From positions 197,749-261,748 of the forward strand of contig NW_024003726.1 in the NCBI RefSeq assembly GCF_014805625.2: DNA of 64,000 bases, given 5' to 3'. Below are positions 31,374 through 40,683 of this stretch, piece after piece (position 1 is the first letter of the stretch; every line of letters begins with the position of its first letter). The stretch comes from Glossina fuscipes (Eukaryota > Arthropoda > Insecta > Diptera > Glossinidae). The notes below the pieces were generated by a model. It did not search any database, was not told the DNA's origin, and saw nothing but the letters and a program-made list of their open reading frames with translations. The translations under genes and the position numbers were made by a program.

Positions 31374-32821
31374 AGACATTCATCACATCTCCACCGACAC
31401 TGGAAAATGTAATTCAAAACAAAATTTTTGGCAACGTAACGGACGAGATATCAATCGACAAATTTTTAGATGATATCCGAACATATATACACGAACAATT
31501 TCAAGCTAAATGAGATAAATTTAACAGTGTAAAGTTCAACTTGGTTCTATTTGATGCCTATGTGAAGGGAGTGGAAACAGAAATGGTGCTAACAACGCAA
31601 CATTTCTCAATGAAGTGCTGCAAAAGAAAGCAGTCAAAGTCAAACACAAGATTGACGAGCTATTTATCGAGCTTAAAAAACCAGTTGAAGAACGAGGTGG
31701 TGGTTGGGCAATAGCAGAATTTAAATTTTTCGCATTAACCATCTGTAAATTGGAGTCCATTCCTGTGGGTTCACATATGCCCTTGCCAATTAGTATGTAC
31801 ACAAAAGACCACAATTAATATGAAAATGCTGATGTCTACAGTTTTAAATGGTGCGTATTGGCGGCTATCGCTTCAAGTATAATAAACCGATTGGAGAGGA
31901 ATTACGCAGGTTAGCTCACACGAGTTATTATAGAATTGGAACTATTCGCGAAATTGCCATTGACTTAAAATTCCCGATAGCCAACTGCGACATCAATCGA
32001 TTCGAGGTGAATAATATAAACATCAGCATATGAATTTAGCACCTTCCAAAGGTACATGAAAGGTGGTTGGTTCAACAAGTACAACGAAAGCACCAAAAAG
32101 CTTGTACATCCGCTTGCTAACTACATTTAACGAAATGGCCAAGCAATATCATTACTGTCTTATTACGAACATGCAGAGGTTGAACTTGACCATATTATAA
32201 TGATCATATTATTAAAAATGTTCATCAGAAATTTGACTTAATAGATTACCTCACCGGCAATATACACAATATCATTCCTAATAGCAAAAAAATATTAAAT
32301 TTGATGAAAGATGAGAATATTGGGAGAATTATGACAAAGTTTGCAGGTTTAAACATCAAAGTGCACGCGTACATAGTCAATGATGAAGTCATTAATAAAG
32401 GACAATAAGTGAAAAAAGTTGAATAAGCAAAAAGATGTGTAACTGCGAAACTAATATGCAGTGCTTAAAACAATGCGCTACAAATAGAATATCTTTCTAT
32501 GGTGAACAAAAAGTCATAAAAAGCACATCGGATAGATTGTATACAGAAATCTGCAAAAACGTAGAGTTAGATTATTTAGAATATAAGTGATGTATTTTAG
32601 AGGATATTATAAATTATAAAATAAGGAAATTATAAAATAAGTAATTAAAATACATAAATAAATACTATGTAAATAATATGTATATATGAGTGAATGTACA
32701 AAAAATTAATACGCAATGAAAATTTTTCGATTTTGTTTTATTTATATTTTAATATTAATAGCAACAGCAATAATAATAACAATAGTAATAGCAAACTTGA
32801 TCTTATTTCATTTTTATCGAA

Positions 32822-33480
32822 GGAATTGAGCTGTGTTAACCCATGAATTATGTGTTTCATCAAACCCTAACCATTTCACAAAAAATTTGCTTCCCTTCTT
32901 CGTCAATGTCTTTTCCACTAAATAGGCATTCTTGTTCCGAAATTTTTGCATTCATTAAATGATCCTAACATTTCAATTTCTTTATAATCCTTGATAATGT
33001 AAGTAACAGCATTTGTAATTTTTATTTTACAAATCTGAAATATTTCGACGATCCAGTTCGCTTCATAGTCTTCAAAAACTGTTTTTTTTTTAAATTTGCT
33101 AATCTTGCATAACCTTCAACCTTAAACTTTGGTTTAGGAAATGTTTTGATAAAATCATAAGCACTTTGTAATATCTGCTTGTCATTTTCTTTTGTTAATC
33201 TCATTTTTATTATTTTGTGATATGTGCTATTGTATTTGGCTAATAAGGTCCGAAACATCTATTTATAATTAATCCGTTAATATTAAACATTAGCCACATA
33301 AGGTTTTTTAATATTCTATTGAATGTTTCACATACGGAAGTTTTCGCATGAATGTATGATGGTTAATTTGGTAATCTTTCATCAGGTCTTCAAAATCTTT
33401 ATTAAAAATTTCCTTTCCGTGATCAGTTTGAACCTTCTTTGGAGAGATATCGCTTTTTTCTAATACCTACCTCATAGCTT
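32822..33480 (-). pseudogene. Integrase of Polinton 2 (C-terminal half, chromodomain)
   Basis: On the minus strand, KVQTDHGKEIFNKDF (second catalytic Asp region) lies near 33,370-33,430, then KLPYVKHSIE at the place of the catalytic Glu motif. After a break the YNSTYHKIIKMRLTKEN and FPKPKFKVEGYARL segments run from 33,258 to 33,022. A chromodomain (KFFVKWLGFDETHNSW) is encoded at about 32,825-32,905. The N-terminal part with the first Asp is not seen. Opposite strand to the polymerase, as in many Polintons. Confidence 0.82.
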
Positions 33481-33576
33481 TAACTATCTGAATGGTGAAT
33501 TTTTAGATTTTACTGATAAACAAAGTATTCCAACATAGGAATGTTGGGAAAAAATTCCAAACCGAGTTATTAATCT

Positions 33577-33975
33577 TCACGTTTCAGCATCAAGTGTTAT
33601 CCGACGTTCTTTTTGATTGACAATCAATAGACAATGTCCATCCTTCTTATATTGAAAATTACACTCAATGTTCTCTGGAAATAAATGTTGTCGGATGCTC
33701 TGAGGTTGTATAAACTCAAATTGAGCCGTTATTATTTGTATGTTCTCGTTGTATGTCATTAAATGAATCCGTTGGTGACGTGTAAAACCAATAAAATTAC
33801 ATTTATTACCTTATAGCCATAAAACTGGTTTAAAATTTCTTAAAGGTGAAAAACCAAATTTAATTGTAGTTTTTAAATTGACGAAATATTTCAAGCCAAA
33901 AATCAATTTATCCATTTCGTTTTGGTTAGCGCGGAGTTTTCTGAGCACCATATGTGATCCATCTAATGAGGCAAT
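33577..33975 (-). pseudogene. Unknown Polinton 2 gene remnant
   Basis: A minus-strand frame of about 130 codons interrupted by a single stop near 33,835; the downstream 60 codons (33,577-33,759) are open. Visible segments are LIFGLKYFVNLKTT and LMTYNENIQIITAQFEFIQ. Composition is protein-like and the position next to integrase, divergent from the + genes, suggests a real element gene. I cannot name the family. Confidence 0.4.
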
Positions 33976-34068
33976 ACAACTAGTACTGAAAGAGACGTGA
34001 GACTTTTAGAATATAAACCCGAAGTTTATATAAAATCAGCTTAATATTTATCAGTGATTCATTAAACT

Positions 34069-34335
34069 ATGTCTAGTATAACTGAAACTACTACGAAACA
34101 AATTTTTATTGAAGACCTAGCATATATGGATGCAAATTCTGTTGTAGCTAACTACTTCTTATTTAGACCTACATTCGGTGAAAAGGAATTAAATGACAAG
34201 ACTAAAGACCAAAATCATTTTTGTGCTAAATTTATTAACTGCCCACATCATCGAAATGATTTTAAATTTAGATGTGCTCACAACAATTTATATAAATTCT
34301 TTATCTACATTGAAAAACAAGCCATGAAGATCTAG
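34069..34335 (+). CDS. Unknown small ORF of Polinton 2
   Basis: An 88-residue frame beginning MSSITETTTKQIFIEDLAYM. It contains CPHHRNDFKFRCAHNN, a His/Cys cluster that could bind metal. It starts just downstream of a short TATA-containing stretch (34,022-34,040), divergent from the previous gene and 32 bp before the ATPase remnant. Not recognised. Confidence 0.4.
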   Translation: MSSITETTTKQIFIEDLAYMDANSVVANYFLFRPTFGEKELNDKTKDQNHFCAKFINCPHHRNDFKFRCAHNNLYKFFIYIEKQAMKI

Positions 34336-34366
34336 TTTATTCTCTATTTTATAATTAACAAGAAAA

Positions 34367-34955
34367 CATGTTTTATCAATTTGACCATCCATTTACTACA
34401 ATTACTACTAAAACAACATTTTTACAAATCGTCTTTATAACAAGTATTTCTTGATTAGTGCAAAAATTGATCGAATAATTTGATGCTATTGTGAAAAAAA
34501 TGCAAAACTTGATATGGATAATATGGCGAATATTGAATATAACAATGCAATACCAAAGAATTTGGAAAATGTTCTCGATGAATCAACACTCATTTTAGTC
34601 GATGACTTAATGATGCTTTCACCAAAATAGTTTGTGAACTTTTTCCTTAGGGTTCACATCATAGAAATTTTTTTGTCACACAGTATCATAGAACATTTTT
34701 CACGAATCATCGCACACAACAAATATTTCAATGAATTCAAAATATAGAGTTGCTTCCAAAAATCCTAGAGATATCCTACAGTTTCAATATTTAGCGAGGC
34801 AAGGTCGTCCCGAAAATTCATCTGAAGTTATGAGAATATCTGATAATGTGACTAGCAAACCTCAGGGTTATTTATTAATTGATCTTACGCAAACAGTAAA
34901 TGAAGAACGAACATACTTAAGTCAAATTTTTGCTATTGCTTCTGTGAGACAGTAG
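34367..34955 (+). pseudogene. Packaging ATPase of Polinton 2, Walker A lost
   Basis: Begins MFYQFDHPFT, the usual start of this ATPase lineage, but the GPTxSGKT P-loop that should follow is absent (replaced by Thr-rich sequence and a stop near 34,452). The Walker B strand LILVDDLMM is near 34,592-34,618. The C-terminal block is open from 34,731 to 34,955 (LNSKY-like start, KNPRDILQFQYLARQGRP, SKPQGYLLIDLTQ). At least three breaks. A lost catalytic site means it cannot work. Confidence 0.82.
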
Positions 34956-34984
34956 AATATGGGCTTAAAAAAAGAATTTAAAGC

Positions 34985-35250
34985 CAATGAAGAGCCACCC
35001 ACATATTCTGTATGTCCTCAAAACCAATAATAGAAAATTAAGAAAAGCTATATTCAACTGTGCTGATGATGACTTAATCAAAACTTTGACTGAGATTATC
35101 TTTAACACAGCAATTGGAAACACTTAACTAAAAAATAAAAATTTGGGGGGTTTAAAAAAGCATAAAAAAAAACTTCGATTCTCCTCGAAACCAATAAAGT
35201 CCCAAAGAAAAGCTCTTGTACAGAAAGGCGGTGCGAGCATTATATGTGTC
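34985..35250 (+). pseudogene. Basic core/minor virion protein remnant of Polinton 2
   Basis: The frame contains NNRKLRKAIFNCADDDLIKT and, after a stop near 35,127, GGLKKHKKKLRFSS...QRKALVQKGG. This is the pattern of the short basic protein that commonly lies between ATPase and capsid gene in F54H12.2-type elements; its Lys/Arg content suggests DNA condensation or capsid-interior binding (inference). The usual hydrophobic C-terminus after QKGG is degraded. Confidence 0.6.
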
Positions 35251-35940
35251 ACCTCGAGTGGTACAACATGGACGCAGTATTGGTTCATTCTTAGGGTCTG
35301 CGTTTGATGACCAAGCAGTGGATTCTGGCAAATCCCTTCTCCATCATTTCGGTCGCGAAACACTTGTAACGCACTTTTCTTTAAAAAAAAAGTTAAAAAT
35401 CGAATTTATTATTAAACATACTTATTAGCATAATTTTGGAAGCTATATTATTTAGGTCAATTGAGAAATAATAATACCCTGATTTGCATTTTTCCTTCCG
35501 TGCTTATTTCTTTGATTGCCTGTATGCACCAACATATTTAACATTGATATTTTCCAATGATATTATTTTTTTTATTGTTATTCTTTTAGTTATAAGAATT
35601 ATATATAAACTGTAAATAAAAATAAAAATTCATGCATTAGTTCGACTATCACAATGAAAGAATAGTGCTTCCATTTATTTTGAAAATTCTCTGATACCTG
35701 CAATTGACGTTGCGGTTCCCTAGCCTTTGCTTTTGATGAGGCAGGCATCAGCAGAATAACAAAAGCAATAAATCCCAATATATTAAATATTTACACACTT
35801 AGAAAATTTTTGAAAGAGTAAGGCAAAAAGACATAAATAATTTGACAGAAAAAGCTACCAACAAGATAACATCTAAATTTCAAAAAAGCTCTGGAAAAAT
35901 TGGTTTAAACGTCGCTTCAGGATATATTTTCTTACCAACT

Positions 35941-37020
35941 ATGAGCAATCATGAAGAATGTATGAAAAATGAACTAGATTTATTTGCACCTCATCCTATA
36001 AAAAGCACAGAAGAAGTTTCATATAATCCTGTTCAATTCTTAGACAATTGCAGCTGTATAGAATTTCTCTCTTGGCAAAGGAGATATATATCAAGAGATC
36101 TTTCCAGCGTTTATTTGAAGTTGGTTGTTCACTGGAAGAACAAAGATAATTCTGATGTTACTGCCAATAAATGTCGCGTTGTCAATAATTTTCGACATTC
36201 AATGTTTCGAAACGTCTCCGTGTACTTAAATAATGTTCTGGTTTCGCAAAGTGACAACAATTATCAGTACAGGTCATACATATTAACTCTACTTAATTGT
36301 GGAACTTACGCTAGTCGAACACATTTACCATGTTCTGGATGGCATCCAGAACACTACACCAGTGAGCTTTTCACGATGATAAAAAAACATTTAACTGAGC
36401 TGTTTGGTAAGAGTGACACAGTTGATTTGTTTAGAAAGATGCATGGAGATATTTTTAATTAACCTAAACTCTTACTAAAAAATGCTGACTTACGCATTAT
36501 ATTTAATTTGGAAAAGCGATCATATTAATCAGTGGAAAATCCTGAAACGCAGCTTAAAATATTGCAAGCACAATTGTTTATGAATCAAGTAACTATTAAT
36601 CCTGGAATTGGAATGGGTTGCTGATCAAAAAATATAACAAATATAAGCAGCTGTACATCCATTTAATAGAGTATAAGCTAAGACAGTAACTCTGTATTCT
36701 CGAAACCGTACTCTATCATTAGATACTTTCGTCATAGGATAACTTCTAAAATTTTTACCGTTTTGTATAGTTTACAATAGCGCTTATTCACGCGATCGAA
36801 CAATGGATCCTTTAAAGTTCAAGCATTTTTATTAGCAAATGTTTAATTTATCGGTCAATGGTGTTCAAATACCCGCTCAAGCACTGCAAATCGCTTGTTC
36901 TGCAGCAAAATAAGGATCAACCAGAACTTATAGCATGCTATACAAATCAGACGGAATCTATCACTCAGATCGTGTTCTTCATATAAATAAGAGACTTTTT
37001 GCAAATATCTCGTGATAGAT
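35941..37020 (+). pseudogene. F54H12.2-type major capsid protein of Polinton 2
   Basis: The start at 35,941 is chosen because MSNHEECMKNELDLFAPHP matches the conserved N-terminus; the frame is open 100 bp further upstream, probably from the preceding gene. RNVSVYLNNVLVSQSDNNYQ and YRSYILTLLNCGTYA mark the first jelly-roll. The frame closes at 36,462. Homology continues in broken frames (TQLKILQAQLFMNQVTINPG near 36,550; a DPLKFKHF segment near 36,810) to about 37,020. Forms the capsid shell in related elements. Many stops in the second half. Confidence 0.83.
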
Positions 37021-37074
37021 AAAAAGAGAAAGGTGCAAATTAGGCTTTAAAATGGATACGTACAAATAGAACAA

Positions 37075-37394
37075 GCACTTAAGGCAAATCTCTCTACAAA
37101 GAAGTACTTTCAAGCTGGTTTTCCAGTTAATAATTTACCTCGAAAAGTGAGCTCTAAACCTGGTCTTATAAAAGCAAATACAGAGTACTCTAATCAATCT
37201 GGAGAACATTGGATTGCCTTTTACTTCAATGTGAAGATGAAAGGGAATATATTGATTCCTATGGTCAAAAACCAAGGAAAAAACAGTTTTGCTATTTTTT
37301 AAATAGAAACTGCGACAGGCAGCAACTCCAAGGATACTTTTCAAGTACTTGCGGACGTAATGCCTTGATTTACAGTTTATACAAAAGTCAATAA
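37075..37394 (+). pseudogene. Adenain-like protease of Polinton 2, frameshifted
   Basis: The + strand carries a FPVNNLPRK block (about 37,120-37,145) and GEHWIAFYFN with the catalytic His (near 37,202-37,232). After a frame change near 37,235 an EYIDSYG block (acidic residue) and FSSTCGRNALIYSLYKSQ with the catalytic Cys follow, ending at 37,394. All three active-site regions are present but in two frames. Follows the capsid gene directly. Confidence 0.8.
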
Positions 37395-37399
37395 AAAAG

Positions 37400-39120
37400 T
37401 TTAAATGCTTAGCTCAAACAATTTAGTAAAACTGATTAGAGCTTTAATGATAAGAAAATATTCACACTATTTAAGAAGAATTATTAATAAAATAAAAGTT
37501 AAATTTTCAAGTTAGACATCAATCCCTTTATTTTCATTTTGAACGAACTCAAAAATACGTGCGTTAGGTAGCGATTTATGCCTTCCTCGCAAGACAGCAT
37601 GTTGAATATTATTTTCTTTCATCTTTTATACGAGATTTTGGATGGATACACTTGACTAAAGCGTTTCGATAGAAATATCCGCAGAAAGCACTCGTCAAGT
37701 GATTCCAAATAAAGGGCAATTTTCTCCAAATTGCTTTTGGTTTTGGTTGCTTTTGCTTTACGTTCAACTATTTTATAGAATGTACCAATTTCTTGGGCAC
37801 GTCCTTCTTTTTCCAATCAAGCGTTTAAAGAAACTGAGCAAAGTTCCGTTTATAATTTATTTTTATATATTAAACGTAGCTTACATTCACATCATAATCG
37901 ACATGGCTACCAGGAGAATAATATAAAAACATATCTTTAATTGCAATTTATTTAATTCTTTATTTTATTAACTCTTCCAAATTCATTTCAGGAATTTCAC
38001 CATTGAAACTGTCATTTAAAAAAGATTGGTAATATGTTCTAATTTTGTGTATATTAATGCTCAAAAGGTCGTTGTCGAAACCATCATTGAAAGAATGGTC
38101 ATAGTTTGGGCCTTCATTGCAATGTGCTTAAGACCAATATCGAAGGTCGTAGTGTGGAGTACAATTTTGAAGGAACTGCCACATTTGGTTCTTCTCTATG
38201 AAACTTGATTGAGAGACGATTGTCCATTTTAAGTCCGACCTTTAAGAAATTTGAGTCCACGACACTTGAGAATATTTACTAAGTTGCGTTGATAAAAGAT
38301 CTTTAAGAGCATCCTCGCTGTCGTGCGAAATCGAAATAACGAATTTTGGGAAGATATAAAGATGACAGAGTCTATTGTCGTCTGAAAATAGTAGCTATCT
38401 AATTTACAAATTCATGCTCTATATTGATCTTCGCTTTATATTGATGATAATGTTAGTATTAAGATTGTTAATGTTGTGTTGTTGGTTGATTCCATTTTCC
38501 TAAATATTTAAGACTTCTCTAAATTTTATATTGGTGGTTTTCCCGCATTGATGTTTCGATTACTTTTAGAATACATGAAGACAAAACTTTGCTTATACAG
38601 GGTACAAATATTGGCAAACTTGCCTTCAAACGTTATCTGTAAAATTCGCTCTGCCTTTTATTAGCCAGCTTTTCTCGGTAAATACTGGTTAAGTATGGTC
38701 ATAAAATAATAAATACAATAAAATTTTGGCCTTTTTGTTTATAATGCTGATAACACTGTTTCTTTTTCCACCTTCCGCGGACTATTTATACGAACGGACA
38801 TGCTAATAAAAAGAATACAAATGGGGAAGGATCGCTAAACGTTTGAATGGTTTGAAAGCCAATAGGATGAAGTAGTCGCTCCACCCAGAGCGCGCTTTAT
38901 TTTTTTTCTTCCCGCAAATTTGTCTATGTATTTCCATGCATGTTCGTGTTTAGTTGTTCTCAACATCATAAATAATGAATGCCCTTGAAGGAACCCTTTT
39001 TCGTTTGTCCATTAGAATGATCGAAGAACATTTTTGTAAACGCAATATGAAGGTGTGTAATAGGAAAGATAAGCGCCTGGTGTTATTTTGTCTTGTTCGT
39101 ACTTCCTTACATTTTATAGG
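37400..39120. other. Degraded or non-coding DNA after Polinton 2
   Basis: No gene I can name. A Lys/Glu-rich minus-strand frame at 37,619-37,816 (65 residues) and a longer, stop-interrupted minus-strand frame at about 38,000-38,340 may be further Polinton 2 remnants. Beyond 38,400 I see only AT-rich sequence. Confidence 0.35.
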
Positions 39121-39129
39121 TAGGTTGGA

Positions 39130-40593
39130 ATTGTAGGTATGAAGTGTGAGGATCCAAAGTCATTCCTCGTTTTGGCGTCACGGATTCTCCGTTTCTAGCT
39201 GGGGAGACAGGAGTGTTAGAGAGAAAGATAGGATAAGAGTAGGATAGGCGTAGTATAAGAAAAGGATAGACATAGTATAAGAATAGATTAAGATACGATA
39301 GAAATAGATTAAGATAGAATTTGTAGCAAGGGTTTAACGTGGGTTCCTGCCTGAAAGGCTTAACCCCACGGTGGCCAAAGCCACTTTTAAGCGTACTACG
39401 CTCCCTGGCGAGTTAGACAATCCCCACAGAGTAGGGGCCTAAACAGCACCAGAGTCCAGGACGGTTTATTGTGTATGGAACAATAAACCCCACTCTGGTC
39501 AGTGGTGAGGTTTCACTTTGGCTAGGAACCGCCAACCACAACCACCACGAGTACTCCCCGAAGGGCCGCACCCAAGCAGTCAGGACTCACAAATTGATCA
39601 ACGATATGCGTTCAAAAAGGGAAAAATTGCGCTCGCTTCCGCCATATAGCTTCCACGGCGCCGTTGATCAATTACCACCATTACCCGCAGGCATCCGTGA
39701 CATATGTTCAAAAGTAAATAGGCAAAAGGGGAAAAAGCCTTTCCGTCAAATCCCTTTTTTAATTTTTGCATCTATTAATTCTCAAGAGAGTTTTTTAATT
39801 AATGGGCCAAAGGGAAGGCCATCCGTCAATTTCTTTTTGTATAATTAACTCCCTCTTGAGAGTATTTTAATTCCAACGACTTTATGAACAAAGTCCATCA
39901 TACACCCGCAGGCATACGTGGCTTTGTGAGGCGAGCCTCCTGACCACCGTGGCTCCCAGTTTGTTTTGCCTTTGGCATACTTTGGGCGGATGTTAAAAAC
40001 AACCGTACTTGCTTCGGATTCACCATACTTCCTTGGTAGCCAACACCATGAACTACTTTTCTTCGAGATATATAGGTTTCGGGTATTGCACTGACATGGC
40101 AGGGGCGATCTACCATGCACTCGCTAGATTACTACCTTCCATCTTACTTAAACCCATTCAGTTCCTAGGTAGTAACCAGCTATTGAGTGAAGAGCTCATC
40201 TTCCAGCCAACGCCTCCACCATCTCTCAGAAACTCGTCGCCGAGTTAGTAGCCCAAAACCTTAAACTCTTCTTAGCCGGCCGAAGCCGTTGCCCGGGGAT
40301 CACCACTGGGAGGTGAGAGTTTCGGCACATCTATGCTCCCCATTAAAGCATAGTTTATAGAATAGGAATAGATTAAGATAGAATAAGAATAGAATAGGCC
40401 AGATAAGCGTAGGTTAAGAATAGATTAAGGTAGTTGGAATTCAGTCGCCGAATAAGAGAAAATTTTCGAGTTACAGTAGTCGGAATAAGATTTAGATTAA
40501 AATACTAAAAAATACAAATTTCTTGTGCGTTTCCATTACCCCGGGCCGCTGAGTTGCCCCAACGTTTGGGAAAGAGACGGAAACGTCCTTACA
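39130..40593 (+). mobile_element. Probable LTR of a retrotransposon, with an insertion
   Basis: Ends ...TTACA at 40,593, two bases before a primer binding site. The left end is uncertain (candidate TGT near 39,128-39,145). It contains purine-rich GAATAGATTAAGATAG repeats at 39,230-39,320 and again at 40,357-40,440, split by the structured block 39,321-40,356. Without the block it would be about 430 bp, a common LTR size. The second LTR and gag/pol are not in the window. Confidence 0.5.
39321..40356 (+). repeat. Structured 1.04 kb repeat block, copy 1
   Basis: Shares its first half, with small changes, with 63,425-64,000 (GCAAGGGTTTAACGTGGG, CGAGTTAGACAATCCCCACA, CCCGAAGGGCCGCACCCA). ATAGAAT flanks it on both sides (39,314-39,320 and 40,357-40,363), a candidate target duplication, although such heptamers are frequent here. 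GC-richer than its surroundings, with a conserved compound hairpin at 39,449-39,498. The 125-residue frame at 39,471-39,848 is not preserved in the other copy, so I do not call it a gene. Type unknown; probably a non-autonomous element. Confidence 0.6.
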
Positions 40594-40595
40594 AG

Positions 40596-40613
40596 TGGCG
40601 CCCGAGCAGGGAC
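40596..40613 (+). other. Primer binding site, tRNA-Lys type
   Basis: TGGCGCCCGAGCAGGGAC differs by one base from the classic tRNA-Lys primer binding site and sits 2 bp after the ...ACA end of the presumed LTR. This is strong evidence for a 5' LTR to the left and retroelement leader to the right. Confidence 0.8.
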
Positions 40614-40683
40614 CTTTATTTTTTTTCAAAAAACGGGAGTGAAGTGAACCAATAAAAAAAAAAAATACAAAAAAAAAAAAAGA

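Larger units (their letters stand above)
30122..32590 (+). pseudogene. Protein-primed DNA polymerase B of Polinton 2, split and deleted
   Basis: The N-terminal part (30,122-30,375) contains a C2H2-like unit (LYCAPCKVFMPKIKYKAHLR...H) typical of this polymerase lineage. The LTR-like insertion (30,376-31,373) interrupts it; sequence on both sides is in the same reading frame once one copy of AGAC is discounted. From 31,378 homology continues (FNSVKFNLVLF near 31,520; VEERGGGWAIAEF near 31,690-31,730; a KYP-like exonuclease-proximal block near 31,960-32,030). The whole palm is missing, and only the C-terminal region (LMKDENIGRIMTKFAGL, KRCVTAKL) remains at 32,300-32,590. Several stops. Non-functional. 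Confidence 0.8.
30122..37400 (+). mobile_element. Polinton element 2 (F54H12.2-type lineage), heavily decayed
   Basis: Six recognisable Polinton genes in an order different from element 1: polymerase (+), integrase (-), an unknown gene (-), then on + an unknown ORF, packaging ATPase, basic core-like protein, capsid protein and protease. The capsid is of the type annotated in many genomes as F54H12.2-like, and ATPase and protease wording also differ from element 1, so this is a separate lineage. Terminal inverted repeats were not found; the ends given are those of recognisable coding sequence. LINE copy D ends about 110 bp upstream. Confidence 0.85.

Noticed and set aside
39471..39848. 125-residue ORF inside the structured repeat block
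   Set aside because: The frame is not preserved in the second copy at 63,423-64,000; the block looks non-coding.
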